The notes beneath the pieces were generated by a model. It saw nothing but the letters and a program-made list of their open reading frames with translations, did not search any database and was not told where the DNA came from. From NCBI RefSeq assembly GCF_001894885.1, contig NZ_BCXB01000002.1:186001-250000 (forward strand): a stretch of DNA of 64,000 nucleotides, written 5' to 3'. Source of the DNA: Rhodococcus marinonascens NBRC 14363. Lineage in GTDB: Bacteria > Actinomycetota > Actinomycetes > Mycobacteriales > Mycobacteriaceae. This document shows positions 16,643-26,698 of this stretch, one piece after another; within the stretch, counting starts at the first letter, position 1, and each line of letters begins with the position of its first letter. The position numbers and the translations under genes are program-made.

Positions 16643-17892
16643 AGGCCGACCTCCCGCGCGATGAGCATGAGCTGTACCTCGGTGGTCCCCTCGCCGATCT
16701 CGAGGATCTTGCTGTCGCGGTAGTGCCGGGCGACGGTGTACTCGTTCATGAACCCGTAGCCGCCGTGGATCTGCGTCGCGTCACGGGCGTTGTCCATCGC
16801 GGCCTCGGACGCGACGAGCTTCGCGATCGCGGCGTGCTTCTTGAACGGCTTACCCGACAGCATCAGTGCGGCGGCGTCGTAGTAAGCGGTGCGGGCCGTG
16901 TGGGCGCGAGCTTCCATGCGCGCGATCTTGAAGGCGATGGCCTGGTTCTGCCCGATCGGGCGGCCGAACGCCTCGCGCTCCTTGGCGTACTTGACCGACT
17001 CGTCGACACAACCCTGCGCGGCACCGACGCTCAGCGCCGCGATGGCAATGCGCCCCTCGTCGAGTATGCGCAGGAAATTCGCGTACCCGCGTCCACGCTC
17101 GCCGAGCAGGTTCTCCTCAGGGACCCGGACATCGGTGAACGTGAGCGGATGCGTGTCTGAGGCGTTCCAGCCCACCTTGTTGTACGCGGGCTCGGCGGTG
17201 AAGCCCGGCGTCGACGCCGGGACCAGGATGGTGGAGATCTCCTTCTTGCCACCGTCCGTCACTCCGGTCACCGCGGTGACGGTGACGAGCTTGGTGATGT
17301 CGGTGCCGGAGTTGGTGATGAATTGCTTGTTGCCGTTGATGATCCACTCACCGCCCGATCCACCCCCCGTCGCTTCGCTCGCCCCGGTCACATCCCCCGT
17401 CGCTTCGCTCGCCCCGGTCACATCCCCCGTCGCTTCGCTCGCCCCGACTAGCTTGGCGGTGGTCCTGGTGCCGCCGGCATCGCTTCCCGCGCCGGGTTCG
17501 GTGAGGCCGAACGCCGCGAGCGCCCTACCGCTGGTCAGCTGCGGCAACCACTCCTGCTTCTGCAGCTCGTTGCCGAAGCGGTAGATCGGCATCGCACCCA
17601 GCGACACGCCGGCCTCGAGCGTGATGGCCACGCTCTGGTCCACCTTGCCGAGTTCCTCGAGCGCGAGGCAGAGGGCGAAGTAGTCACCGCCCATTCCGCC
17701 GTACTCCTCGGGGAATGGCAGACCGAACAGGCCCATCTCCGCCATGCCTGCCACCACCTCGTACGGGAAGGTGTGGTTCGCGTCGTGCTCGGCGGCGACG
17801 GGGGCCACCACGTTCTTCGCGAAGTCCGCGACAGTCTTCGCCAGCTGCTGGTACTCGTCGGGAAGCTGCCCGGTTGCGAAAAATTCGGTCAT
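16639..17892 (-). CDS. Acyl-CoA dehydrogenase (isovaleryl-CoA dehydrogenase candidate, FadE19-like)
   Basis: The 417-residue FAD enzyme has the acyl-CoA dehydrogenase signatures: [40 protein letters not shown] near the C-terminus and IHGGYG. It would oxidise a branched short-chain acyl-CoA, probably isovaleryl-CoA, to the 2-enoyl-CoA carboxylated by the neighbouring enzyme pair. Substrate choice is inferred from synteny with FadE19 (Rv2500c) and the operon. In the beta-domain, just before [16 protein letters not shown], an insertion of [10 protein letters not shown] repeats lengthens the chain by about 25 residues. The ATG overlaps the accA1 stop by four bases. Confidence 0.88.
   Translation of the reverse strand: MTEFFATGQLPDEYQQLAKTVADFAKNVVAPVAAEHDANHTFPYEVVAGMAEMGLFGLPFPEEYGGMGGDYFALCLALEELGKVDQSVAITLEAGVSLGAMPIYRFGNELQKQEWLPQLTSGRALAAFGLTEPGAGSDAGGTRTTAKLVGASEATGDVTGASEATGDVTGASEATGGGSGGEWIINGNKQFITNSGTDITKLVTVTAVTGVTDGGKKEISTILVPASTPGFTAEPAYNKVGWNASDTHPLTFTDVRVPEENLLGERGRGYANFLRILDEGRIAIAALSVGAAQGCVDESVKYAKEREAFGRPIGQNQAIAFKIARMEARAHTARTAYYDAAALMLSGKPFKKHAAIAKLVASEAAMDNARDATQIHGGYGFMNEYTVARHYRDSKILEIGEGTTEVQLMLIAREVGL
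17371..17447. repeat. 2.6 tandem 30-bp repeats inside the acyl-CoA dehydrogenase gene
   Basis: Units beginning CGCTTCGCTCGCCCC start at 17371, 17401 and 17431; the last is truncated after about 16 bases. The copies are identical where complete. The repeat is in frame and encodes [10 protein letters not shown] on the minus strand. Confidence 0.92.
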
Positions 17893-19910
17893 GACGGGTC
17901 TTCTTTCGTGTCGGTGTGCGGGGTGACTAGTGCGAGCAGTTGGTCGACCATCACCTGATCTCCGGCGGCCACCCGAATGTCGACGACGCCGTCGACGGGA
18001 GCGGTGAGCGAGTGTTCCATCTTCATGGCCTCGACCACGACGAGTGACTGACCTGCGGTGACGTATGCTCCGGATTCGGTGCCCACGGCGATGACGGTGC
18101 CGGGCATGGGGCTGGTGATCTCGGCTTCTCCTGCGTGGACCTCCCCGGTGCGCACGCTCAGTTCCTCGACTTCGCGCAGCATGACAGTGCCGTCCGAACC
18201 GGCGAGCCAGAGGTGCCCGTCGGTGTGCGCCACCGTGTAGATCTCCCGGCGGCCCGCGATGATCACAGACAGCGTGGTGCCGTCGAGTGTGGCTGTGAGG
18301 GAAACGGTCTCACCGTCTTCCACCCACGCGGTGGCGTCGGCGGGAGTACCGGTGATCCGAACGTGATCGGTCCGCGTCGGAGACGCGAGACGGATACTCG
18401 TCGGCGCCGGCGTGCCGCCGCGCCAGCCGTTCGGGATGTCCCACGGATCGACGTTCCCGCTCTCAGGTGCCGGCCAACCCTGCAGCCAACGGAAGGCGGC
18501 GGCGGCGATCAGCGCGGCGTCGGTGGCCTGCGCGGCCACGAAGTCCTCGAGCCGACGGTCGAGCAAACCGGTGTCGAGGTTGCCTTCGGCCACGTCCGGG
18601 TCGGCGAGTAGGAACCGGGCGAACTCGATGTTGGTGACCACACCGAGCACGCCGGTCCCGGCGAGGGCGCGGTCCAGCTTCCGGAGCGCACCCGCACGGT
18701 CGTCCGCATGGGCGATCACTTTCGCGAGCATGGGATCGTAGTTGCTGCCGACGACGGTGCCCGGCTTCAGGCCGGAGTCGACGCGGATCCCGGGGCCTTC
18801 CGGTTCGACGACGTCGGCGACGAGACCGCCGGTGGGAAGGAATCCGCGGCTCGGGTCTTCCGCATAGACGCGGGCCTCGATCGCGTGACCGCTGAGAGTG
18901 ATGTCGTCCTGGGTGAAGCCGAGCGGCTCACCGGTTGCAACCCGAACCTGCCACTCGACGAGGTCGAGGCCGGTGACCAGTTCGGTCACGGGGTGCTCGA
19001 CCTGCAGGCGGGTGTTCATCTCCATGAAGAAGAACTCATCCGGCGTGTCGGCGGAGACGATGAACTCGACGGTACCGGCTCCGGAATAGTCGACGCTGCG
19101 GGCGGTGTTGCAGGCAGCCTCGCCGATGCGGGCACGGGTGACTGCGTCGAGCAGCGGCGACGGCGCCTCCTCGATCACCTTCTGGTGCCGACGCTGCAGA
19201 CTGCACTCGCGTTCGCCGAGATGCACGACGTTGCCGTGTAGGTCGGCCAGGATCTGCACCTCGATATGTCGGGGCCGCAAAACGAACCGTTCGAGGAACA
19301 GGGTGTCGTCGCCGAACGCCGACGCCGCCTCCCGTCGCGCGCTGCGGAGCGCCTCGGGCAGCATGCCGGGTTGCTCGACCAGTCGCATGCCCTTGCCGCC
19401 GCCGCCCGCCGACGGTTTGACGAGCACCGGATATCCGATGTCCTCGGCGGCGGCGGTCAGTTCGTCGTCGGACAGTCCGGGGCGGGCGATCCCCGGGACG
19501 ACGGGGACGTCGAACTTCGCAACCGCATTCTTCGCGGTGATCTTGTCGCCCATCACCTCGATGGCGTGAGCGGACGGGCCGAGGAACGCGATGCTCGCAT
19601 CGGCGCACGCGCCGGCGAACTTCGCATTCTCCGACAGAAAGCCATAACCGGGATGAATTGCCTGCGCGCCGGTGTTCTGCGCGGCTGCGATCACCTTCTC
19701 GATCACGAGGTAGCTCTCCCGCGCCGCGGCGGGGCCGAGCAGGACCGCGGTGTCGGCCTCGCGGACGTGCCGCGCATCGCGGTCCGCCTCGCTGAACACG
19801 GCGACGGAACGGATACCCATCGCCCGCAGCGTGCGGATCACGCGCACCGCGATCTCGCCGCGGTTGGCCACCAGGACGGTGTCGATTCGAGTCGTGTCAG
19901 TCATGTCCAC
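17889..19910 (-). CDS. accA1: Acyl-CoA carboxylase alpha subunit (biotin carboxylase plus biotin carrier; AccA1-like)
   Basis: The 673-residue protein starts with [21 protein letters not shown]. An ATP-grasp biotin carboxylase domain follows ([41 protein letters not shown]). A linker comes next, and the C-terminal biotinyl domain carries EAMKMEH (biotin lysine at about residue 630). With the next subunit it probably forms 3-methylcrotonyl-CoA carboxylase, the leucine-pathway enzyme assigned to AccA1/AccD1 in mycobacteria. The GTG at 19910 starts two bases beyond the upstream stop; an ATG at 19904 is the alternative. It overlaps the dehydrogenase gene by ATGA. Confidence 0.9.
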   Translation of the reverse strand: MDMTDTTRIDTVLVANRGEIAVRVIRTLRAMGIRSVAVFSEADRDARHVREADTAVLLGPAAARESYLVIEKVIAAAQNTGAQAIHPGYGFLSENAKFAGACADASIAFLGPSAHAIEVMGDKITAKNAVAKFDVPVVPGIARPGLSDDELTAAAEDIGYPVLVKPSAGGGGKGMRLVEQPGMLPEALRSARREAASAFGDDTLFLERFVLRPRHIEVQILADLHGNVVHLGERECSLQRRHQKVIEEAPSPLLDAVTRARIGEAACNTARSVDYSGAGTVEFIVSADTPDEFFFMEMNTRLQVEHPVTELVTGLDLVEWQVRVATGEPLGFTQDDITLSGHAIEARVYAEDPSRGFLPTGGLVADVVEPEGPGIRVDSGLKPGTVVGSNYDPMLAKVIAHADDRAGALRKLDRALAGTGVLGVVTNIEFARFLLADPDVAEGNLDTGLLDRRLEDFVAAQATDAALIAAAAFRWLQGWPAPESGNVDPWDIPNGWRGGTPAPTSIRLASPTRTDHVRITGTPADATAWVEDGETVSLTATLDGTTLSVIIAGRREIYTVAHTDGHLWLAGSDGTVMLREVEELSVRTGEVHAGEAEITSPMPGTVIAVGTESGAYVTAGQSLVVVEAMKMEHSLTAPVDGVVDIRVAAGDQVMVDQLLALVTPHTDTKEDPS

Positions 19911-21500
19911 TCACATCCGGAAAACGCCGTAGGAGACGGGCTCGAGCGGTGCATTCGCACACACCGAGAGCGCCAGTCCGAGAACAGTTCTGGTGTCCGC
20001 GGGGTCGATGATACCGTCGTCCCATAACCGGGCCGTCGAATAATACGGATTGCCCTGCGCCTCGTACTGGTCGCGGATCGGGGCTTTGAACGCCTCCTCA
20101 TCCTCCGCCGACCAAGGATTGCCCGCACTGTCCAGCTGTTCGCTGCGCACCGTCGACAGCACCGAGGCTGCCTGCTCGCCACCCATCACCGAGATCCGGG
20201 CGTTCGGCCACATCCACAGGAATCGGGGCGAGTACGCCCGCCCACACATCGAGTAGTTGCCCGCGCCGTACGAACCGCCGATTACGACAGTCAGTTTGGG
20301 CACTCGGGCGCACGCCACGGCCGTCACCATCTTGGCACCGTGCTTGGCGATGCCTCCGGCCTCATAGTCGCGGCCGACCATGAATCCCGCAATGTTCTGC
20401 AGGAAGACCAGCGGGATACTGCGCTTGTCGCACAGTTCGATGAAGTGCGCTCCCTTCATCGCGGACTCGGCGAAGAGCACCCCGTTGTTCGCGATGATGC
20501 CAACAGGGTGTCCGTGAATATGCGCGAACCCGGTGATGAGGGTCTTCCCGTAGTCCGCCTTGAACTCCTGGAAATTGCCTCCGTCGACGATGCGGGTGAC
20601 AACCTCGTGCACGTCGTAGGGGCTGCGTGGGTCGGTGGGAACCACGTCGTAGAGCTCGTCCTGTGGTGCCGTCGCCGGCACCGCAGGCAACACGTCCCAC
20701 GGGCGCGGCGCCCGCGGACCGAGGGTGGAGACGATGTTCCGAACGATGCGTAGCGCGTCCTGGTCGTCCTCCGCCAGGTGGTCGGTGACACCGGAGACCT
20801 TGGAGTGCAGGTCACCGCCGCCGAGTTCCTCGGCCGTGACGACCTCGCCGGTGGCGGCCTTCACCAGCGGCGGGCCGCCGAGGAAGATCGTCCCCTGGTT
20901 GCGGACGATGACCGCCTCGTCGCTCATCGCAGGCACGTAGGCCCCACCCGCAGTACACGATCCCAGGACCGCGGCGATCTGCGGGATGCCCGCGGCGCTC
21001 ATGGTCGCCTGGTTGTAGAAGATCCGCCCGAAGTGCTCGCGGTCGGGAAACACCTCATCCTGCCGCGGCAGGAACGCGCCGCCGGAATCCACGAGGTAGA
21101 TGCACGGAAGCTGGTTCTGCAGCGCGACCTCCTGGGCGCGCAGATGCTTCTTCACCGTCATCGGGTAGTAGGTGCCGCCCTTGACCGTGGCGTCGTTGGC
21201 GACAACGACGCATTCACGTCCCGACACCCGGCCGATGCCGGCGATGATGCCCGCACCCGGACTCTCGTCGTCGTACAGGCCATTGGCTGCCAGAGGTGCG
21301 ATCTCCAGGAAGGGACTGCCCGGGTCGAGCAGGGTGTCGACTCGATCGCGGGGCAGGAGCTTGCCTCGGCTGACGTGCCGCTCGCGCGACTTCTCGCTGC
21401 CGCCGAGCGCGGCAACCGCCAGCCGCGACCGGAGCTCGTCCACCAATTCCGTGTGCGCGACCCGATTGGACTCTCGCATCGCGGTTCCACCCACTGTCAT
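19911..21500 (-). CDS. accD1: Acyl-CoA carboxylase beta subunit (carboxyltransferase; AccD1-like)
   Basis: The 529-residue carboxyltransferase has both crotonase-like halves. The N-terminal half has [28 protein letters not shown] sequence, here broken up as [20 protein letters not shown], with [15 protein letters not shown]. The C-terminal half has [20 protein letters not shown] and [20 protein letters not shown]. The family partner carries biotin on the alpha subunit encoded next. The predicted substrate is 3-methylcrotonyl-CoA, from operon content and similarity to the AccD1 pattern. It is the first gene of the operon, divergent from a TetR gene, with an inverted-repeat operator candidate in the 145-bp gap. 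ATG at 21500 has GGCAGG just upstream. Confidence 0.9.
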   Translation of the reverse strand: MTVGGTAMRESNRVAHTELVDELRSRLAVAALGGSEKSRERHVSRGKLLPRDRVDTLLDPGSPFLEIAPLAANGLYDDESPGAGIIAGIGRVSGRECVVVANDATVKGGTYYPMTVKKHLRAQEVALQNQLPCIYLVDSGGAFLPRQDEVFPDREHFGRIFYNQATMSAAGIPQIAAVLGSCTAGGAYVPAMSDEAVIVRNQGTIFLGGPPLVKAATGEVVTAEELGGGDLHSKVSGVTDHLAEDDQDALRIVRNIVSTLGPRAPRPWDVLPAVPATAPQDELYDVVPTDPRSPYDVHEVVTRIVDGGNFQEFKADYGKTLITGFAHIHGHPVGIIANNGVLFAESAMKGAHFIELCDKRSIPLVFLQNIAGFMVGRDYEAGGIAKHGAKMVTAVACARVPKLTVVIGGSYGAGNYSMCGRAYSPRFLWMWPNARISVMGGEQAASVLSTVRSEQLDSAGNPWSAEDEEAFKAPIRDQYEAQGNPYYSTARLWDDGIIDPADTRTVLGLALSVCANAPLEPVSYGVFRM

Positions 21501-21567
21501 CCTGCCGCCTTCTCGTGTTGACGTCCGTAGTCGGTGACGTACTCTCCGTCCAACGCCCGCCCAATGA

Positions 21568-21608
21568 GTTAATCTCCACTAACCGATTCTAAGATAACTG
21601 TGATTAAC
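21568..21608. promoter_or_regulatory. Inverted repeat in the divergent promoter region of the leucine operon
   Basis: GTTAATC at 21568-21574 is mirrored exactly by GATTAAC at 21602-21608. With flanking bases, GAGTTAATC and GATTAACTG match at eight of nine. The surrounding sequence is the most AT-rich of the neighbourhood, as expected for back-to-back promoters. It is a candidate site for the adjacent TetR protein. Confidence 0.5.
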
Positions 21609-21645
21609 TGAGTTGTCCAGACCACACTCCAGGGGAGGCGAGACG

Positions 21646-22680
21646 ATGACCACGACCGCCGACAGCACAGACTCCAGCGCTACCGCCGAAGCGACCGACG
21701 CTCCGAGCACCCACCGCGGGCAGATGAAAGCGGATCGTCGTCGCCAGCTACTCGACGCCGCGGCTCGACTTATCGCCGAACGCGGCTTCCTCGGCGTCAG
21801 GCTCGAAGACCTCGGCTCGGCTGCAGGTATCAGTGGCCCCGCGGTCTACCGGCACTTCCCCAACAAGGACGCGGTCCTCGTGGAACTGCTGGTGGGAATC
21901 AGTACACGACTGCTCGAGGGCGGCTCGGGCGTCGTCGCGAAGGCCCCGACCCCGGAGGATGCACTCGAGGGTTTGATCGACTTCCATCTCGACTTCGCAC
22001 TCGGCGAACCCGACCTGATTCGCATCCAGGACCGCGACCTCGAGAGCCTTCCCATCGTGTCTCGGCGGGAGGTACGGCAGACGCAGCGAAAGTACGTGGA
22101 GGTGTGGGTGAAAGTGCTTCTGCAGGTGAATCCTTCACTGGACGAGACGGATGCACGCACCAAGGCGCACGCCACGTTCGGGCTCATCAACTCAACCCCA
22201 CACAGCGCCGACCCGGCAACCCCTTCGCGGACACGGAAGGTATTGCGTAACATGGTCATTGCATGCCTGAACCCCGAGAATGCTTCTTGGCTCAGGTCGG
22301 CGAAGAAGCACTCACGGGCTGCGGAGTCACACCCGCTAGGAGCGGCTCTTACGGGACATCGAGGTGTACGCAAGGACGAGGACAGCCGCAGCGCCGATGC
22401 TGATGAGCCATCGGATCCAGTCGACTCCACTGGTGTCACCCTGGCCGAGAAGCCCGTCCCATACCCAGTATCCGATGAGAGCTCCCGCGACACCGAGGGC
22501 GACGGTGATGACCCACCCCATCGCCTGCTTTCCGGGGATCACCAGGCGCGCGAGCACACCGATGACCGCACCGAAGATGATCGTGCCGATGATGTTCCAG
22601 AACATGGACCTCTCCTCTCAACACGCAATTCCCGATCGCGCGACCGGAAGAGCACCACCGGCCCCTTCGAACATAACTAG
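21646..22680 (+). CDS. TetR-family regulator of the leucine operon, with an abnormal C-terminal extension
   Basis: The ATG at 21646 has GGGGAGG upstream. Residues 28-75 are the DNA-binding domain (RRQLLDAAARLIAERGF, GISGPAVYRHFPNKDAVLV). A TetR C-terminal domain follows to about residue 205 (VLRNMVIACL). The gene is divergent from accD1, as Rv2506 is from its operon in M. tuberculosis, so control of leucine catabolism is likely. The frame does not stop where a TetR protein normally ends. It runs on for about 135 Ser/Asp/Arg-rich residues that are mostly antisense to the whole of the next gene. A lost stop or a frameshift near 22270-22330 is probable. The first 200 residues look intact. Confidence 0.8.
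   Translation: MTTTADSTDSSATAEATDAPSTHRGQMKADRRRQLLDAAARLIAERGFLGVRLEDLGSAAGISGPAVYRHFPNKDAVLVELLVGISTRLLEGGSGVVAKAPTPEDALEGLIDFHLDFALGEPDLIRIQDRDLESLPIVSRREVRQTQRKYVEVWVKVLLQVNPSLDETDARTKAHATFGLINSTPHSADPATPSRTRKVLRNMVIACLNPENASWLRSAKKHSRAAESHPLGAALTGHRGVRKDEDSRSADADEPSDPVDSTGVTLAEKPVPYPVSDESSRDTEGDGDDPPHRLLSGDHQAREHTDDRTEDDRADDVPEHGPLLSTRNSRSRDRKSTTGPFEHN
22336..22605 (-). CDS. GlsB/YeaQ/YmgE-family membrane protein
   Basis: The 89-residue protein has three hydrophobic segments: NIIGTIIFGAVIGVLARLV, WVITVALGVAGALIGYWV and LISIGAAAVLVLAYTSM. The glycine-rich pattern is that of the transglycosylase-associated/GlsB family, small inner-membrane proteins linked to general stress. GAGGAGAGG precedes the ATG. 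The gene lies wholly opposite the extended 3' end of the TetR frame. It is well formed and is the more credible coding use of this interval. Its promoter must lie between 22606 and 22754. Confidence 0.85.
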   Translation of the reverse strand: MFWNIIGTIIFGAVIGVLARLVIPGKQAMGWVITVALGVAGALIGYWVWDGLLGQGDTSGVDWIRWLISIGAAAVLVLAYTSMSRKSRS

Positions 22681-22754
22681 TTGAGCCAGTTGTTCGGCAC
22701 CAGTCGAGAAAATCGTTGCCGAATGGATCGCCGACGTCCCCCTACCGCGACGGA

Positions 22755-24392
22755 TCAGGCCTGCCTGATGAGCGCGAGGGACTTCTGACGCATCTCGACC
22801 TTGCGCACCTTTCCCGTCACGGTCATCGGAAACTCGTCGACGACGTGCACGTACTTCGGGATCTTGTAATGCGCGAGCTTGCCGGTGCAGAACTCGCGCA
22901 CCTTCGCCGCGTCCAGTGGTTCGGCACCGTCCTTCATCCGCACCCACACCATCAGCTCCTCGCCGTACTTGGCGTCGGGCACCCCGATGACCTGAGCGTC
23001 GAGGATGTCGGGGTGGGTGTAGAGGAACTCCTCGATCTCACGGGGGTACACGTTCTCACCGCCGCGGATGACCATGTCCTTGATCCGCCCGGTGATCGCG
23101 ACGTAGCTCTCGGAATCCATCACCCCGATGTCACCGGTGTGCATCCACCGTCCCGCATCGATCGCTTCCGCGGTCTTCTCAGGGTTGCTCCAATACCCCA
23201 GCATCACCGAGTACCCACGCGTGCAGAGCTCCCCCGGCGTACCTCGTGGAACGGTCGATCCCGTTGCCGGATGAACGATCTTGACCTCGAGATGCGGACC
23301 CACCCGCCCAACGGTCGACACACGCTGATCAATCGTGTCGTCCGACCGCGTCTGCAGCGACACCGGAGACGTCTCGGTCATGCCGTAGCAGATCGAGATT
23401 TCCCCCATGCCCATCTGTTCGATGACCTGCTTCATCACTTCCACCGGACACGGCGACCCGGCCATGATTCCGGTACGCAGGCTCGACAGATCAAACTGCG
23501 CGAAGTCCGGTTCGGCGAGTTCCGCGATGAACATCGTCGGCACGCCGTACAGCGACGTACACTTCTCCGCTTCGACAGCCTCGAGCGTCGATTTCGCATC
23601 GAAGGACGGCCCCGGAATGACCATGGTCGCACCGTGACTCGTACAGGCCAAGTTCCCCATCACCATGCCGAAGCAGTGGTAGAACGGCACCGGGATGCAC
23701 ACCCGGTCGTTCTCGGTGTAGTGGCACAGCTCTCCGACGAAGAATCCGTTGTTCAGGATGTTGTGGTGGCTCAATGTCGCGCCCTTCGGGAAACCTGTTG
23801 TTCCCGAGGTGTACTGGATGTTGATCGGATCGTCCGACGACAGCGCTCGCTGCGCGGCCGCGAGCATTGATGGATCTGACACGTGCGCGGCCACCCCGTC
23901 AGCGCTCAGCTGGTTCCAGTCGTCACTGCCCAGCAGCACCACCATCTGGAGGTCCGGACAGTTGGGCCGGACCGTCTCGATCATCGCCGCGTAGTCGGAC
24001 GACTTGAACTCCGGTGCCGATACGAGCAGGCGAATCCCCGACTGCTCGAGGACGTACAGCAATTCGTGGGCCCGGTAGGCGGGGTTGATGTTGACGAGGA
24101 TCGCACCAATCTTCGCGGTCGCATACTGGATCAACGTCCACTCGGGGCAGTTCGGTGCCCAGATTCCCACCCTGTCGCCCTTGGCGATGCCCCGCTTCAA
24201 CAGCCCCACCGCCACAGCGTCGACGTCCCGCGCGAGTTCGGCGTACGTCCACCGGCGGCCCGAGGGTCGGTCGACGAGAGCGTCACGGCCCGCGTGAGCT
24301 TCCACCGTCAAGTCGAAGTCGTCTCCGATGGTATCGCCCAGCATCGGGGCATCCCACACGCCGGAGGTGTAGCTGGGGAGCGGCGTTGTCAT
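22755..24392 (-). CDS. AMP-binding acyl-CoA synthetase (FadD35-like)
   Basis: The 545-residue ANL ligase has [18 protein letters not shown] (P-loop-like motif), [17 protein letters not shown]-type region as [13 protein letters not shown], and the hinge [21 protein letters not shown]. The C-terminal lysine region is [12 protein letters not shown]. Such enzymes activate fatty or branched acids to CoA thioesters through acyl-AMP. Its position near the leucine operon parallels FadD35 (Rv2505c) in M. tuberculosis, so it may supply isovaleryl-CoA or related acyl-CoA; substrate is not readable from sequence. It is transcribed separately from the operon. GGAGAGGAATCAGCG-like sequence precedes the ATG. 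Confidence 0.9.
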   Translation of the reverse strand: MTTPLPSYTSGVWDAPMLGDTIGDDFDLTVEAHAGRDALVDRPSGRRWTYAELARDVDAVAVGLLKRGIAKGDRVGIWAPNCPEWTLIQYATAKIGAILVNINPAYRAHELLYVLEQSGIRLLVSAPEFKSSDYAAMIETVRPNCPDLQMVVLLGSDDWNQLSADGVAAHVSDPSMLAAAQRALSSDDPINIQYTSGTTGFPKGATLSHHNILNNGFFVGELCHYTENDRVCIPVPFYHCFGMVMGNLACTSHGATMVIPGPSFDAKSTLEAVEAEKCTSLYGVPTMFIAELAEPDFAQFDLSSLRTGIMAGSPCPVEVMKQVIEQMGMGEISICYGMTETSPVSLQTRSDDTIDQRVSTVGRVGPHLEVKIVHPATGSTVPRGTPGELCTRGYSVMLGYWSNPEKTAEAIDAGRWMHTGDIGVMDSESYVAITGRIKDMVIRGGENVYPREIEEFLYTHPDILDAQVIGVPDAKYGEELMVWVRMKDGAEPLDAAKVREFCTGKLAHYKIPKYVHVVDEFPMTVTGKVRKVEMRQKSLALIRQA

Positions 24393-24437
24393 CGCTGATT
24401 CCTCTCCAGGCGCCCCAGTTGACGCCTACGAAAAGCC

Positions 24438-24449
24438 GGTCGGCCGACC
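24438..24449. promoter_or_regulatory. 12-bp perfect palindrome upstream of the acyl-CoA synthetase gene
   Basis: GGTCGGCCGACC stands about 45 bp before the synthetase start. Its position suits an operator. GC-rich palindromes of this size are not rare in such DNA, so support is weak. Confidence 0.3.
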
Positions 24450-24543
24450 CTTTCCGCGGTCGAACTTACTCCTGGTTGAACTGTTCTACGGGCATACTTC
24501 GCGGCGAGGGGCGCCGGTCACCATGCGAGAACCGGATGGCCAC

Positions 24544-25842
24544 TCAGTAGACGGAGTCGACCTGGTCCTCGATCACCGAACCGTCGACCCGGTGAACCGG
24601 CCCTTTGGTTCCGGCCGCGTCGACGAAGGCCGTGGACGAGCACGGGTACGGCTGCGACGCCTGTGCCTTCGGCTGCAGGAACATCGGGTTGATCAACCAT
24701 TTTCCGTCACTGTTGTCGTAGGCATTGCACATCAGCTCGGGGTTGTTCCGATTGAGGACCAGCCGGGCCCCGGTCGCGTCACTGAGGAACGTCACATCGG
24801 TGCCCGTATCGCCGGCGGCGAACACCTGGCGCTCCTCGGAGGGCAGCGCTGCGAACGCGTCCGCACCGGTCACACCGAACACCACCTGGTTGACCTGGCA
24901 CCGCTTTCCATCGACGTAGGGAACCACACCGTCATCACCGTCGGGTACATCGCCACACCCCACCAGGTGCCGGGTGATGATCCCGTTGTCGACGAGGGGG
25001 CGCACCCCCATCACCCGGTCCGGCTCGAATCCGAGTTCCTGAGCCCACACCCGCACGACCTGCTCGGTCGACGCGGAGATGATCCGGACATCGAAACCGT
25101 TGGCGCGGAGGGTGTCGATGAGATCCACCATCTGCGGGTAGTAGCGCACGGAAGCGTCCACCTGGTGAGTGCCGACCGTCTGCTCGGCGCCCTCCGGTGC
25201 CGCGAGGTTCTCGGCTCGCGCCGCCCGCGCGAAATCGGTGATGTCCTGCACCGAATGACCGCCCATGAGTTGCGCGAACCACGCGTATGAAGGGTCGTTG
25301 CGCCGGTGGTCGTAGCCGGCGAACGCGGGCTCCCCCGCGGTGGTCTCCCCGTCGAGGACGGCCAGAATCTCGTCCGCGCAATCGAGGTCGGAACCGGTCG
25401 GGAGTGGTTGCCCCGGTTCCACTTCCCCGCCGCACGCGGCGGCGAGCGCGGAGGCTGCCTGGGCCGTCATGTTCCGGTTCGTGGCCGTCCAGTCCCGATC
25501 CGGGGGTTGGAGGACCTTGTCGTTCTTGATCATCCAGTACGCGGTCGCGTAGCCGACGTCATTCTTGACCACGGTGTTGTCCCAGTCGAACAACGCCAGC
25601 GGGGCACCATCCGCCACATCGCCGCCACCCCCGCATTCGCCGGCGCGGGCGATCAGTTGATCAAGTTCCTGCCGGTTGTCTCCGTACCATTCGAGGGTCG
25701 AATCCAACGATCGGCAGGAACTGATCTCTCCGGCCCGCGACCCTGCCGCTTCCCCGCTGCCCGACGTGCATGCGGCGGCCAGCAATGTGAGCGAGAGCGA
25801 GAGTGAACCCATCCACATGGATCGGGCACGTAACGACTTCAT
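24544..25842 (-). CDS. HAD-superfamily phosphatase-like lipoprotein
   Basis: The 432-residue protein has a lipoprotein signal: a basic start MKSLRARSMW, a hydrophobic core and the lipobox LAAAC at about residues 23-27. It is predicted to be anchored outside the membrane. The HAD motif I reads LFDWDNTVVKNDVGYA, with the paired aspartates of phosphatases. IISASTEQVVRVWA is motif II-like, and AGDTGTDVTFLSDA is the acidic motif IV. The overall layout recalls phosphoserine-phosphatase-like HAD proteins, but with a large extracellular cap. The substrate is unknown. The start at 25842 is chosen for GAGG upstream and the good signal peptide. It is separated from the eut genes by 90 bp and shares their strand. 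Confidence 0.8.
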   Translation of the reverse strand: MKSLRARSMWMGSLSLSLTLLAAACTSGSGEAAGSRAGEISSCRSLDSTLEWYGDNRQELDQLIARAGECGGGGDVADGAPLALFDWDNTVVKNDVGYATAYWMIKNDKVLQPPDRDWTATNRNMTAQAASALAAACGGEVEPGQPLPTGSDLDCADEILAVLDGETTAGEPAFAGYDHRRNDPSYAWFAQLMGGHSVQDITDFARAARAENLAAPEGAEQTVGTHQVDASVRYYPQMVDLIDTLRANGFDVRIISASTEQVVRVWAQELGFEPDRVMGVRPLVDNGIITRHLVGCGDVPDGDDGVVPYVDGKRCQVNQVVFGVTGADAFAALPSEERQVFAAGDTGTDVTFLSDATGARLVLNRNNPELMCNAYDNSDGKWLINPMFLQPKAQASQPYPCSSTAFVDAAGTKGPVHRVDGSVIEDQVDSVY

Positions 25843-25930
25843 GACTAACCTCATCTCCGTACGCGCTGCCCACTTCACAGCGCGTTGACTTGGATTGGAC
25901 CGAACAGAGGGTGCGAGAGGGTCGAGGGGC

Positions 25931-26698
25931 TCACTCCAGGCTCACAACCTCGCCGGGGGGCAACTGGTTCGAGCGGGAAGTGTCCTTCAGGTCGACGCCT
26001 GACCGGCCCAGTCTCCGCGCTCCGGCAATGAGGCCCGCCACCACGCGGGCTGCATGCTGGTAGCCGAGCCCCTCGGGGGGATGGATGTTGGAGACGCAGT
26101 TCCTGTCCGCGTCAGTGCGTCCGGGCCGGGGTAGATGCGTGAGATAGACGCCGACGCTGTCCGCTACCGACAGCCCCGGCCGCTCCCCGACCAGCAGGAC
26201 GAGCGTCTGCACCCCCATCGCGTGCGCGATGTGGTCTCCGAGCGCGACCCTGGCTTGGGTTGCGATCACAGGTGCGGCCAGCGTGTAGGTTCCGTCGAAC
26301 TCCGTGACCAGGGCGGAAAGGAGCGAAACCCCGTGATCGTCGAGTGCCCTCGGCGACAGACCGTCGGCGAGAACGAAACCCACCTCGGCGTTCCCTGCTT
26401 GCACCGCCGACAGATCGGCGGGTGTGCGGCCCAGGTCCGGTCGCCGTAGGTACTCCCCTCGATCCGACGCCTTACTGGTGACCACCACGGGCCGGCCCAG
26501 GCCGACCGCCTCGACATGGTCCACCAACACCTCAGAGTCCAGCGGTTGATGTACGGCATCACGGGCCGCGGCGTGCGCCGAACGCAACTCGAGCACACGC
26601 TCGGTCGGAAGTGCGTCGCCCGCCCGGCCGAGTCCGATGCGCGCCTGCGTCGTGGCGCGCAGTTCATCCCAGAAGTCTTGCCGAGCAGGATCACTCAT
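25931..26698 (-). CDS. eutC: Ethanolamine ammonia-lyase small subunit
   Basis: The 255-residue protein is the EutC partner of the B12-dependent lyase that splits ethanolamine into acetaldehyde and ammonia. Recognisable stretches are TQARIGLGRAGDALPTERVLELRSAHAAARDAVH near the start (the family hallmark), VVTSKASDRGEYLRRPDLGR, LADGLSPRALDDHG, LVLLVGERPGLS and NCVSNIHPPEGLGY. It is somewhat shorter than the enterobacterial form. It overlaps the eutB stop by eight bases. No shell-protein, EutG/EutD or reactivase (EutA) genes are in the window. Confidence 0.93.
   Translation of the reverse strand: MSDPARQDFWDELRATTQARIGLGRAGDALPTERVLELRSAHAAARDAVHQPLDSEVLVDHVEAVGLGRPVVVTSKASDRGEYLRRPDLGRTPADLSAVQAGNAEVGFVLADGLSPRALDDHGVSLLSALVTEFDGTYTLAAPVIATQARVALGDHIAHAMGVQTLVLLVGERPGLSVADSVGVYLTHLPRPGRTDADRNCVSNIHPPEGLGYQHAARVVAGLIAGARRLGRSGVDLKDTSRSNQLPPGEVVSLE

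Noticed and set aside
13201-17447. CRISPR-like repeats
   Set aside because: The 30-bp units are adjacent without spacers, in frame inside coding genes, and no cas genes are present.
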